Assembly: GCF_000715075.1 (NCBI RefSeq)
Contig: NC_134094.1
Coordinates: forward strand, 79,685,120 to 79,749,119
Source of the DNA: Nicotiana tabacum
Taxonomy: Eukaryota; Streptophyta; Magnoliopsida; Solanales; Solanaceae
Direction: 5' to 3'
DNA length: 64,000 nt
The position numbers and the translations under genes are program-made. The notes under the pieces were generated by a model, which saw only the letters and a program-made list of their open reading frames with translations, made no database searches and was not told the DNA's origin. Positions within the stretch are counted from its first letter, which is position 1, and the number at the start of each line of letters is the position of its first letter. Shown in pieces: positions 1 through 9,990 of this stretch.

Positions 1-240
1 GAACGCGGAGCATTAGAGGGGTAACCCTCCGCGAACGCGGCTCTTCACTCACGAACGCGATAGGTAAGGGGTCTGGGAGGGGAGCAGCTGAGTGTTCTAC
101 ACGACCGCGATTAGAGGGTCGCGAACACGAAGGCTGGGGGGAAGAGCCTTCGCGAATGTGAAGAGCATCTCGCGAACGCAAAGGCCAATTGGGCCGCAGT
201 GCTTCACGATCGCATCAGGTCCTTCTCGAACCCGATGAAG
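1..240 (+). repeat. CpG-rich GAACGCG-type array in A1 LTR
   Basis: Many irregularly spaced copies of words such as GAACGCGG, CGCGAACGC and CACGAACGCGA in otherwise AT-rich DNA. The array stops about 15 bases before a TATA-like sequence, so it occupies the presumed U3 enhancer/promoter part of the LTR. Similar but not identical arrays lie in the same place in other LTR families of this window. Confidence 0.7.
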
Positions 241-255
241 ACCTGACGCCAGTGA

Positions 256-265
256 TTTAAAATAT
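256..265 (+). promoter_or_regulatory. TATA-like element of A1 LTR
   Basis: TTTAAAATAT immediately downstream of the CpG-rich array. The position fits an LTR core promoter with transcription starting about 30 bases further on. This is inferred from position and composition only. Confidence 0.35.
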
Positions 266-904
266 CCCAAAGACGGGATTTTCTTTATTTTTCACCATCT
301 TCACATTAGAGCTTGGCCTAGAGGCGATTTTGAAGAAGAATTTCATCCCCGCTTCATAGATTCAATTGGTTTGGAGACGAATTTTAGAGAAAAGGCACCG
401 GTTGAGATTTGATTTGATTTGATTGCGGAGCGAGGTAAGTGTTGGGTGTAACCTTGATTTTAGGGAATTAGGAACCTTAGAAGTATATTTTATGTGAATT
501 ACGTGCGTAACGGCATATATGCGAGGTTACAAGTGTATATACGCCGTCAAAATAATTGTTTCCATGCCTTTCCTCGTATTTTACGAATTATTTCATTCCA
601 TGCCTTAACTGTTATATGCTTTAGTCGATTTCTATGCCGTAATTTTTTACTTTTCATTAATTATTCTTGTATTGAATTGTTCATCCCTTCCATGACTCCG
701 TGATTAATAGCTACTTGTCTTAATTGTCTTACTTGCACACCTTAATTGCCACGTACTTCACTTGTATTGTTGCTATTATATTATTTGTAGCATTCCTTTG
801 ATTAGTATATGGTTCCTTTATTGCTTTGCTTTCATATTCTTTAATCGTATAGATTCTTGTAAATTGAGCTATTGGATTGCTTACATTTATTGAAATTGTT
901 TATG

Positions 905-1215
905 CATCGGGTTGCACGCCGCAACAGTTGTGATATGGTGGAATAAGGGAGGATTTTGATATTGATTATAATGATATAGTGAAATCGGGTTGCGCGCAGC
1001 AACGGTTGTGTATATAATAGTTGATATGGATAAATTATGACATGGTAAACTAAGGGAGGATTATGACATTGATTATGATGATATAGATGGATCGGATTAT
1101 GCGCCGCAATGAATTTTCATGTGATTCTTGGTATTGATAAATGATGCTATGGTGAAATAAAGGAGGATTGTGTGAGTACAGTGGTATCGGGTTACGTGCC
1201 GCAACGAATTGCGTA
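905..1215 (+). repeat. Degenerate tandem repeat, units about 80-105 bp
   Basis: Three full units and part of a fourth begin near 905, 983, 1091 and 1185. Each opens with a version of ATCGGGTTGCGCGCCGCAAC and continues with a GGAGGAT-containing AT-rich part. Unit lengths differ through small indels. The opening word recurs at about 50244-50264 in the B2 3' LTR, which links the A and B LTR families. Confidence 0.7.
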
Positions 1216-1900
1216 TGTTGTATTTATTGTTGTTATTGTGTTGGTTTCTAGCATAGTTACATGAAGTTATGAGATCTGTTATTCTGGGTTCTCCGATTGC
1301 GAGGATTGAGTTCTTTTTCATAAATTAACTGCTTTACTTTCATTTCCTATTTTTCTTCCTTGTTATTATTACTGTTACTGCATACAAGTTATCGTAAGTG
1401 GTCCGTTTTAGCCTCGTCACTACTTCGTCGAGGTTAGGCTTGGCACTTACAGAGTAAATAGTGTCGGTTGTACTCATTCTATACTCTGCACTTCTTGTGC
1501 AGATTTTGGAGTTGGTCCCGACGGCGTTCAGTAGACTTGCTCAGATCTAGCTATCAATGGAGACTTGAGGTATAGCTGCACGGCGTTCCCAACCTTGAAA
1601 TCCCCTTCCACTTCATTTTAGCTATTTATTTTGATTCAGACAATTATGTTTATTTCAGACCATTATCTATAGTATTCTAGACGCTCATGTATTCGTGATG
1701 CCAGTTAAGAGATTTGTATTTGGATTTCGTCACTTATCACTTATTTACCGTATTTCAGACTATTCAGTTTTATTATTTTCATTTAATTTGGAAATTGTTA
1801 AAAATGGTTAATAGATTTAGCTAACGTTGGCTTGTCTAGCAAGTGAAATGTTAGGCACCATCACGGTCCCGAAGATGGGAAATTCCGGACTGTGACAAGT

Positions 1901-1912
1901 TGGTATCTGAGC
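1901..1912 (+). other. A1 primer binding site (initiator Met tRNA)
   Basis: TGGTATCTGAGC differs by one base from the plant initiator-methionine tRNA complement TGGTATCAGAGC. It starts three bases after the LTR end, the normal arrangement for Tekay-like elements. It would prime minus-strand DNA synthesis. Confidence 0.8.
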
Positions 1913-2099
1913 AGTAGGTTGCCTAGGTCTCACGAGTCATGAGCAATATTAGTAGAGTCTGGAGGATCGGTACAGAGATGTCTGTACTTATCTTCCAGAG
2001 GCTATGGAGTTTAGGAAAAATTTCACTTCTTTCCTTCTCTATCATGCGATTGTATTCTATCATTGATGATTAAACCATTCTATTCTTTTTCTCTCGCCG

Positions 2100-3660
2100 A
2101 TGGAGAGAACACCACAACATCTGCAACATGACAGGAGATGGAGCTCCCTGTGGAAGCTACTACCAGGGGCAGAGGCCGAGGCCGAGGCAGAGCTCTAGAG
2201 CTCGGGAAGCAGCATCCGCAGTGGAGCCTCAGATGGATCATGAGGAGAAGGTCCCAGCTTAGACCGTACCTATCAGACCAGCTCAGGTCCTAGAGGGGTT
2301 CATATCCACTCCAGTGCTTCAGGATGCTCTTGTCCGCTTGGTGGGCCTTATGGAGAGTGTGGACCAGAGCGGTGCATTTCCGGTGGCACCAATCCTCTCT
2401 CGGGCTGGGCGAGGAGCACAAACTCCTACTACTCACACCCCGGAGTAGGTGGCTCCCCTATATCAGGATCCAGCAGCCCAACCAACTGGGGTGGTTCATC
2501 CGATTATTGCGGCACAGGCCGGTGATAGGCTCGCTATGTCTTCCGAGGCCTTGTTGAGGCTGGATAAGTTTACCAAGCTCTTTCCTATTCATTTCAACGG
2601 TGCACCTTCTAAGGACCCATAGGATTACTTGGACCGTTTCCATAAGGTGTTGCATAACATGGGCATAGTTGAGACTAATGGGGTCGATTTTGCAGTGTTC
2701 TAGATGACCGGTTCTGCCAAGAGATGGAGGAGAGATTATGTGTTGACTAGACCAGCTGGTTTGCATGCACTTACCTGGGATCTGTTTTCACAGATATTTC
2801 TAGAGAAGTTCATTCCTTTCACTCTGAGGTTGGATTACCGCATGTAGTTTGAGCGTCTTCAGCAGGGTAGTATGACTGTTACCCAGTATGAGACTCGATT
2901 TTTGGACCTAGCTCGCTATGCCATGTTTTACTCCCTACTGAGAGGGATAGAGTGAGAAGATTCATTGATGGACTCACTTTCACTATCAGCCTACAGATGG
3001 CCAAGGAGACTGGAGATGATATCTCTTTCCAGAGAGCCGTAGATATTGCTAAACGGATCGATATGGTTCGTGGTCAGGAGAGGGGGCCAGTGTATGATAA
3101 AAGGCCACATCATTTTGGTGGTTTTAGTGGTGCCTCATCTGGAGGCAGGGGTGCTTTAGGTAAAGGCCATACTCCTGGGCCATTTTAGTCAGTTCTTCAG
3201 GCATCTCACAGTACTTCGGGGAGTCATGGTCCTTATGTATCTCATTCTAGGAAGCCAACCTACAGTGCACCATTAGCTTCTATCAGTGCGCCTCTAATCC
3301 AGAGCTACCACCATGGTTATCCGGCCCATTCGGGTCAGTTACAACTTCAGTAGCTACAACAACATGATGGATGTTTTGAGTGTGAGGGTACAAGTCACAT
3401 CAGGAGGTACTGCCTGAGATTGTTGAGTAGCATGCCACAATAGAGTTCTCGTGCCATGGTCTCGACACCAGTTGCTTCACTGCCCGCTCAGCTAGCTAGG
3501 GGGAGGGGTCAGCTGCTAGAGGTGGAGAGGTAGAGGCCAGCCAGCTAGAGGCCGTCCAAGAGACGGAGGTCAAGGTGGTGGGGCTCAGCCCCAATTTTAT
3601 GCATTCCCAGCTAGACCTGAGGCCGAGTCATCTGACGCTGTCATCACAGGTATTGTTCCG
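2100..3660 (+). pseudogene. gag: A1 gag (capsid/nucleocapsid), decayed
   Basis: Structural Gag polyprotein remnant that would form the cytoplasmic virus-like particle. Capsid wording is readable with interruptions. The best open stretch (2952-3188) contains the conserved end of the retrotransposon gag domain, including RRFIDGLTF and a run about removal of a basic RNA-binding tail. A CCHC zinc knuckle is encoded at 3372-3413 (CFECEGTSHIRRYC, spacing C-X2-C-X4-H-X4-C), the RNA-packaging motif. Several in-frame stops and frame changes separate these parts. A likely start is the ATG near 2100, but the N-terminal frame is too damaged to be sure. It is followed directly by the protease domain, as in other chromovirus gag-pol ORFs. 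Confidence 0.75.
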
Positions 3661-4205
3661 GTTTTCCATAGAGATGCTTCAGTTCTATTTGATCTGGGCT
3701 CTACTTATTCCTACGTGTCATCCTATTTTTCTTCATATCTGGTTGTGCCTCGTGACTCTTTGAGTGCTCCTGTGTATGTGTCCATTCTTGTGGGAGATTC
3801 TATTATTGTAGATCGTGTTTATCGCTCGTGTGTGATTACTATTAGGAGTCTCGAGACTAGTGTAGATCTCCTACTTCTTGACATAGTGGACTTTGATGTT
3901 ATTTTGGGCATGGATTGGCTGTCACCGTATCATGCTATATTGGACTGTCATACCAAGACAGTGACCTTAGCCATGTCGGGATTGCCTCGATTAGAGTGGA
4001 GAGGGACTCCTAGCCATTCTATCAGCAGGGTTATTTTTTATGTCAAAGCTCGACGTATGGTTGAGAAGGGATGTCTAACTTATTTGGCCTATATTCGTGA
4101 TTCTAGTGCAGAGGTTCCTTCCATGGATTCAGTACCAGTTGTGCCTGAGTTTCTAGAGGTGTTTCCTACAGATCTGCCAGGGATGCCACCCGACAGATAT
4201 TGACT
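3661..4205 (+). pseudogene. A1 aspartic protease, decayed
   Basis: Retroviral-type aspartic protease that would cut Gag-Pol. The active-site triad appears as DLGS (Asp codon at 3691) instead of the usual DxGS/DSGA wording, followed by the TYSYVSSYF flap-side segment. The open frame 3715-4203 continues with the FDVILGMDWL block that is diagnostic of Ty3/gypsy proteases and ends in the linker toward reverse transcriptase ([15 protein letters not shown]). A frame break near 4201 separates it from the reverse transcriptase frame. It lies between the zinc knuckle and reverse transcriptase, as expected. Confidence 0.8.
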
Positions 4206-5053
4206 TCTGTATTGATTTGGCTTCAGGCACTCAGCCCATTTCTATTACACCATACCATATGGCCTCGCTAGAGTTGAAGGAATTGAAGGAGCACTTGGAA
4301 GATTTTCTTGATAAGGGATTTATTAGACCTAGTGTCTCGCCCTGGGGTGCACCTGTGTTGTTTGTGAAGAAGAAAGATGGTTCGATAAGGATATGTATAG
4401 ACTATCGGCAGTAGAGCAAAGTCACTATCAAGAACAAGTATCCGTTGCCGAGGATTGATGAATTATTTGATCAGCTACAAGGTGCCAAAGTATTTTCGAA
4501 TATTGATGTGAGGTCTGGCTACCATCAGTTGAAGATTAGGGTATCAGATGTCCCTAAGACAACTTTTCGAACTCGGTATGAGCATTATACGTTCCTAGTG
4601 TTGTCATTTGGGTTTACAAATGCCCCAAAAACATTTATGGATTTGATGAACCGGGTATTCAAGACATATTTGGATTCTTTTGGGATCATATTCATTGATG
4701 ATATCTTGATCTACTTCCGCAGTCAATAGGAGCATGAGCAGCATCTTCGAGTTGTGCTTCAGACTCAGAGAGAGTTATATGCCAAGTTTTCAAAGTGTGT
4801 ATTTTGGTTAGACTCGGTCACCTTTTTGGGGCATGTTGTATCGGCCGAGGGCATAAAAGGGGATCTTAAGAAGATTGAGGCAGTTCAGAACTAGCCTATA
4901 CCTACTTCAGCTATAGAGATTTAGAGTTTCCTGGGTTTGGTGGGTTATTATCGCTGGTTCGTGGAGAGATTTTCATCCATAACAACCCCATTGACTAGAT
5001 TGACCCTGAAGGGTGCTCCGTTCAGGTGGTCCGATGAGTGTGAGTTGAGCTTT
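4206..5053 (+). pseudogene. pol: A1 reverse transcriptase, truncated by deletion
   Basis: RNA-directed DNA polymerase of the Tekay/Del type. Conserved blocks are in order: [53 protein letters not shown] and the catalytic FIDDIL (4691-4708, the YxDD box). A stop follows the DYRQ motif near 4412 and more stops occur near 4728 and 4893-4923. The thumb/connection wording (FLGLVGYYRWF) is readable to about 5050. The expected RNase H, integrase and 3' LTR of A1 are absent: the sequence switches within a few bases to the LTR of C1. The loss looks like one deletion rather than gradual decay. Confidence 0.85.
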
Positions 5054-5084
5054 CAAACTATGGATTATGTTCCAAACTATGGAT
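5054..5084 (+). other. Deletion junction A1/C1 with 12-bp duplication
   Basis: CAAACTATGGAT occurs at 5054-5065 and again at 5073-5084. The second copy belongs to the C1 LTR (same place in the 3' LTR near 12458-12469). The first sits exactly where A1 pol homology stops. This looks like templated filler DNA copied during end joining. The deletion removed the 3' half of A1, the first ~1.1 kb of the C1 5' LTR and the left part of the B-family LTR that C1 had entered. Confidence 0.65.
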
Positions 5085-6257
5085 TGTGTATCCACATGTT
5101 ATAATTACAAAAAATGATTTATGTGAAAGTTATTATGCCAAGTTGTGTAGAGATTGGGATTGTGATACACCTCCACCCGCATATATTGGTGTGAGGCGGC
5201 ATGACCGCTTTGTGTAGGGATTATGGTATTGTGGGACTGCACCTCCACCCGCATACATTGGGGTAAGGCGGTACGACCACTTTGTGTATAGTTTTGGTAT
5301 TGTTGTGGCACCACCACCCCCATATATATATTGGGGTGAGGCGGCATAGCCACTTTGTGTTGGTATTGGTATCGTTGATGCATTTCCACCCGCATATATT
5401 GGGGTGAGGCGGCATAGCCGCTTTATGTATGTTTTTGGTACTGTGGTTATACATCCACCCACATACATTGGGGTGAGGCAGCGGGGCCGTTTGAGTAGAG
5501 TTGTGGTATTGTACTTACACCTCCACCTACATACATCGGGTGAGGCGGCGGGGCCGCTTTGTGTAAAGATGGTTATAGAGGATCTCATCTTAAATCCCAT
5601 AAGTGTTATTGACAGCTCTTAATAAGCTTGCTCTGGTTTTAACGGTTATTTATACTATTCTATTGTCGCCCTGATTCATCATATTCATATTGTATTTTTG
5701 AATTCTTAAATTGGTGTTTTGGTTTCATACTAGTGCTATTCGACAGTACTAACATCCCTTTTGTCGGGGGCGATGCATCTTTAGGTGGATACAGGTGGTT
5801 CCACAACAGGAGATATTGATCAGTGATGGCAGTATACCTTCTTCCCTGCTGACTTGGCGAGCCCCACTTCATCCCAGGGTCATGTATCATTTGTTCTTTG
5901 TGTATTCTGTTTGAGGTATAGCCGGGGCCTTGTTGCCGGCATTTTCATTGTACTCTTCTTTTTATATAGAGGCTCCGTAGACATAGTGTGGGTTGTATAT
6001 TGGTGCTGGGAAGTCAAACTCGTTATGTTGTATTTGAATTACTATTTCCATTTCAGATTATGAAAAATGTGTGGAATTAAGACTTTAAAAATGATGAAAA
6101 CTATTGGTATTGTAGACATGATCATGTTTTTGTCTAATAAATGAAATTATGTATTATCTTCTTTCGTGGATCAGTTTGGGTAGAAGGAAATCTAACAGGC
6201 TTGCTCGGTCGGGTTCACTCGGTTGCGCGCTGGTCACTCTCATTTTGGGGCGTGACA
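5066..6257 (+). repeat. C1 5' LTR, truncated at its 5' side
   Basis: Homologous to 12450-13654, the downstream half of the C1 3' LTR. The first ~1.1 kb, including the CpG-rich array and TATA region, is missing. It contains a ~70-bp minisatellite, the near-inverted repeat GCCGGGGCCTTGTTGCCGGC at 5921-5940, an AATAAA-type signal near 6135 and the LTR end GTGACA (6252-6257). Compared with the 3' copy it differs by scattered substitutions and small indels. Confidence 0.85.
5163..5575 (+). repeat. ~70-bp minisatellite in C1 5' LTR, 6 units
   Basis: About six diverged units, each with CACCTCCACCCGCATA, then TTGGGGTGAGGCGGC, then a variable part ending in GGTATTGT. Unit length varies from roughly 58 to 76 bp. 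Minus-strand open frames across it are by-products of the repeat period. Confidence 0.8.
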
Positions 6258-6261
6258 AACT

Positions 6262-6273
6262 TGGTATCAGAGC
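6262..6273 (+). other. C1 primer binding site (initiator Met tRNA)
   Basis: TGGTATCAGAGC is an exact match to the initiator-methionine tRNA complement, four bases after the LTR end. The leader 6274-6477 that follows has no coding sequence and has a recognisable, diverged copy in C3 (about 61770-61958, minus strand). Confidence 0.9.
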
Positions 6274-6477
6274 GTAAGGTTTTAAAGTGTCATAGGATGT
6301 CTCGGAGCCATGTCTATTAGAGTCCTTATTATCGATGTGTTTTCGACCACATCTATAATTAGGATGCTACATGGGAATTTAGGAATAATACCCTTCTTTC
6401 ATGTTCTTGATCGTGCGATAAAGCTGGTTGTAAGATTGTTCCTCCTTTAACTCCTGAGTTGCTCTAATTTTCAGTAC

Positions 6478-7870
6478 ATGGCACCTAAGAAGAAGGCAAG
6501 AACTGGCCAAAGAGCCAATGTCACCCCAGGAGTGGCAGTTGATCCTATAATTGATGATGGGAGTGAGCCCCTGAGGGGTGAGCATATTCCCCCAGTTACT
6601 ACGCTACCTGATTCTACCACAACTGATCAGACCGCACCTGTCCCTACACCTACTGAAGGTGCAACAGTTCCTCTAACTGATATTCCAGTTCCACCTCCAG
6701 CTCCAGCTTCTGATTTTGGTGTGTCTGATGTTGATATTAGGGGAGCCATATAGATGTTGACACAGATAGTGGCTTCTCAGGCCCAGAGATCGAGTGTTGG
6801 GCCTACTTCTTCCAGTCATCCGGGGGAATCTACTAGTTCTAGGGTGAACAAGTTTCTTCAGTTAGATCCTCCAATGTTTACGGGTACTGATCCCGAGGAG
6901 GACCCTCAGGACTTCATTGATGAGATGCACAAAACTCTTTGGTTTATGCATGCTACAGAGACGGAGGAAGTAGAGTTGGCCTCCTACTGCTTGAAAGGGG
7001 TGGCCTATTCTTGGTTTGAGTTGTGGGAGGAATCCCGTGGGAAGGGAAGCCCCCCGACAAGGTGGGGCGAATTCACAAATGCCTTTATGGATCATTTCTT
7101 GCCTGCCAAAACTAAGGCAGCCCATGCCACTGAGTTTGAAAGCCTGAAGCAGGGTAGTATGAATGTGTGAGAGTACCATATAGAGTTTGCGCGCCTGTCC
7201 AAGTATGCTATTCACATGTTTCCCACTATGGAGGCTAGAGTGCACCGGTCTGTTCAGGGCCTTATCCCCTTGGTTATCAATGAGGCCTTTACAGCAGCCT
7301 TGAATTCCGATATGAACTATGGTAAGATGGTGGCATTTTCTCAAGCCACAGAAACCCGCAAATTGAATAATAGAATGGAGCGTTAGAGTAGCAGCAAGGC
7401 CCAGTCCGCGGGAAACTTTGGTGGTTCTTCCCTTTGGTGGCGGTGGTAGGTCGGCATTCAGGGGAAGGTCATCAGGACCATCCCAATCATTTGCCCAGTC
7501 TTCGATGGGTGCACAGTCATCTAGGCCCAGTCAGGGCAACAAGGGACCTTACCAGCAAGGTCAGCCCGACAGAAGGTTTCAGCAGCAGAGGCTTCCATGC
7601 CCTAAGTGTGGGAGGATACACTTTGGTTCCTGCTTCATGGACCTACCAATATGCTATGGGTGTGGTGAGAGGGGTCACATTCAGAGAGATTGCCGCTCGT
7701 CCTGCCGAAATATGGGCAGAGGTGCGGCACAGCCAACTAATTCTGCAGCTACTACATCCACAACACCTCCAGCTCAAGGCACCCCAGCACCAGTAGGGCA
7801 TGGTGTAGCTAGGGGTGGTGCACAGAATTCGGGAGGACCAAGCAGATTTTATGCTATGCAGAGGCATCGG
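6478..7870 (+). pseudogene. gag: C1 gag, decayed
   Basis: Gag polyprotein of a chromovirus. The start ATG at 6478 opens a lysine-rich N terminus (MAPKKKARTG), as in Solanaceae Tekay elements, followed by a proline/threonine-rich spacer. The capsid domain (6754-7400) reads through FLQLDPPMFTGTDPEEDPQDF and the WGEFTNAFMDHFLP block. After a glycine/glutamine-rich stretch comes a cysteine/histidine cluster ([12 protein letters not shown]) and the CCHC knuckle [14 protein letters not shown] at about 7652-7693. In-frame stops at about 6751, 7168 and 7384 break it, two of which are CAG to TAG type changes. From 7418 the frame is open into protease and reverse transcriptase. It would encode the particle that packages element RNA. 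Confidence 0.85.
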
Positions 7871-8445
7871 GAATCAGAGGCTTCTCCAGATGTTGTCACA
7901 GGTATATTGACTGTCCAATCTCATGATGTGTATGCTCTAATTGATCCCGGTTCCACTTTGTCATATGTCACACCTTATGTTGCTATGGAATTTGGAATAG
8001 AACCAGAACAGCTTCATGAGTCGTTCTCTGTATCTACTCCGGTTGGTGAGTCTATTTTGGCCGCGTGGGTTTATAAGGATTGTGTTGTCACGTTACATGG
8101 TCGGGACACCGTGGCCGATCTCATTGAACTGGGAATGGTTGATTTTGATGTGATAATGGGGATGGACTGGCATTATTCTTCTTTTGCCAAGCTTGATTGC
8201 CGAACCAGGACTGTTAGGTTCGAATTTCCAAACGAGCCAGTTATTGAGTGGAAGGGTGATGATGTAGTGCCGAAGGGTAGGTTTATTTCTTACCTTAAGG
8301 CCACAAAAATGATCAACAAGAGGTGTATTTACCATTTGGTCCGAGTTATGGACACCGATGCTGAGGCACCTACACTTGAGTCCGTGCCTGTTGTGAATGA
8401 ATTTCCGGGAGTCTTTCCGGAAGATCTCCCTAGGATCCTACCAGA
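7871..8445 (+). pseudogene. C1 aspartic protease
   Basis: Protease domain within the long open stretch 7418-8854. The active-site segment reads [16 protein letters not shown] (catalytic Asp codon near 7943), common for Solanaceae Tekay elements. The second half has [19 protein letters not shown], and the linker ends in [11 protein letters not shown] before reverse transcriptase. No stop falls within the domain itself, so it is the best preserved part of C1, but the whole ORF is cut by stops on both sides. Confidence 0.85.
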
Positions 8446-9300
8446 CAGGGAGATTGATTTTGGGATTGATGTGATGCTAGACATGCATCCTATATCTATT
8501 TCGCCCTATAGAATGGCACCGGCAGAATTGAAGGAACTAAAGGAGCAGCTGAAGGACTTGTTAGAAAAGGGTTTCATCTGGCCGAGTGTGTCGCCTTGGG
8601 GAACACCGGTCCTTTTTGTAAGGAAGAAAGATGGGTCACTGGGAATGTGTATTGACTATCGGCATCTTAATAAGGTAACAATAAAAAATATGTACCCACT
8701 TCCAAGGATAGATGAGTTGTTTGACCAATTGCAAGGTGCTAGGTACTTCTTCAAAATTGATTTACGATCCGGGTATCACCAATTAAAGATCAGGGAGCGG
8801 GATATTCCGAAAACAGGTTTTAGACCCGATATGGGCACTTTGAATTTTTGGTGATGTCCTTTGGGCTAACTAATGGCCCAGCAGCTTTCATGGATCTTAT
8901 GAATCAAGTTTTTAAGCCATACCTCGACTCCTTTGTGATAGTGTTTATTGATGATATTCTTGAATATTCACGAAGTCGAGAAGACCATGCCGATCATCTC
9001 AGGGTAGTTTTGCGAACCCTACATCAACACCAGTTATATGCAAAGTTTTCAAAGTGTGAATTTTGGCTTGAATCTATTATATTCTTGGGATGTAGTATCT
9101 AGTGAGGGAATTAAGGTTGATCCTCAGAAAATTTCTGCCATTAAAAATTGGCCAAGGCCGACAACTCCAACAGAGATTCGCAGTTTCTTAGGCTTAGCTG
9201 GATATTACAGAAAGTTTGTGGAGGGGTTTTCTACTCTTGCCTCCCCATTGACTAAATTGACGCAGAAGACAATTAAGTTCTAATGATCAGATGCTTGTGA
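8446..9300 (+). pseudogene. pol: C1 reverse transcriptase, two frameshifts
   Basis: Reverse transcriptase of Tekay type. Motifs in order: [73 protein letters not shown], then after a frame change near 8850 [18 protein letters not shown] and the catalytic FIDDIL (about 8944-8961). A second frame change near 9095 precedes [11 protein letters not shown] and [18 protein letters not shown] to TAA stop follows near 9281. Catalytic aspartates are present, but the chain cannot be made as one protein. Confidence 0.88.
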
Positions 9301-9990
9301 AAAGAGTTTCCAGGAATTGAAAGCAAGATTGACTACGGCACCGGTGTTGACTCTACCAGAGGGTATAGATGGATTTGTCGTATATTGTGAAGATTCAAAA
9401 ATCGGGCTTGGATGTGTATTAATGTAACATGGAAAGGTTATAGCTTATGCTTCTAGGTAACTCAAGAATCATGAAAAGAATTATCCAACACATGATTTAG
9501 AACTTGCGGCAGTGGTATTTGCATTGAAAATTTGGCGTCATTATTTATATGGGATCCATGTGGATGTATTCACGGACTATAAGAGCCTTCAATATATTTT
9601 CAAGCAGAAGGTGTTGAATCTGAGGCATAGAAGATTGCTTGAGTTACTCAAGGACTACGACATTAATATTCTATATCATCCGGGAAAGGCCAATGTTGTG
9701 GCAGATGCTCTTACCGGAAATTCATGGGTAGTTTGTCTCACTTGGAGGCATATCAAAGGCCATTGGCCAAGGAAGTTCACCGATTGGATAGTTTGGGAGT
9801 TCGTCTTGCGGACTCTAGTGAAGGAGGGGTAATTATGCAAAATAGGGCTGAATCATCGCTTGTTGTGGAAGTCAAAGAGAAGCAATACAACGATCCATTG
9901 TTGGTGCAATTGAAAGAGGGGATTCATAAACATAAGACCATGGCCTTTTCTCTTGGCATGGATGATGGTACACTAAGGTACCAAGGACGA
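9301..9990 (+). pseudogene. pol: C1 RNase H and connection, decayed
   Basis: Ribonuclease H domain that would remove the RNA strand of the hybrid. The readable part has [27 protein letters not shown] (9512 onward; the Asp of FTDYKSLQ is a conserved active-site residue), then [32 protein letters not shown]. Upstream, near 9420 and 9459, two stops fit CAA to TAA changes. The tether to integrase (9724-9990) is shifted into another frame. Confidence 0.8.

Larger units (their letters stand above)
1..1897 (+). repeat. A1 5' LTR, left end outside window
   Basis: Right part of a long LTR of a Tekay/Del-like Ty3/gypsy element. It ends in TGTGACA at 1891-1897 and is followed three bases later by a primer binding site, which fixes the 3' boundary. 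From left to right it holds a CpG-rich array (1-240), a TATA-like TTTAAAATAT (256-265), a leader-like stretch, a degenerate tandem repeat (905-1215) and an AT-rich tail. The start, TG and upstream target duplication lie left of the window. Its terminal sequence is similar to, but distinct from, the B-family LTRs further right. Confidence 0.8.

Noticed and set aside
2324..2766. Overlapping plus and minus frames near 2324-2766
   Set aside because: Out-of-frame shadows of the decayed A1 gag; the gag wording lies in another frame.
3372..5050. Endogenous plant pararetrovirus (Caulimoviridae) instead of Ty3/gypsy
   Set aside because: Zinc knuckle, protease and reverse transcriptase order is shared, but LTRs, initiator-tRNA PBS after an LTR, PPT before an LTR and integrase in the related C1 identify LTR retrotransposons; no movement protein or coat protein wording was seen.
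5105..5600. Minus-strand open frames of up to 155 codons, also at 12482-12982
   Set aside because: They run through the ~70-bp minisatellite. The peptide repeats follow the DNA repeat, lie antisense in the LTR and match no family I know.
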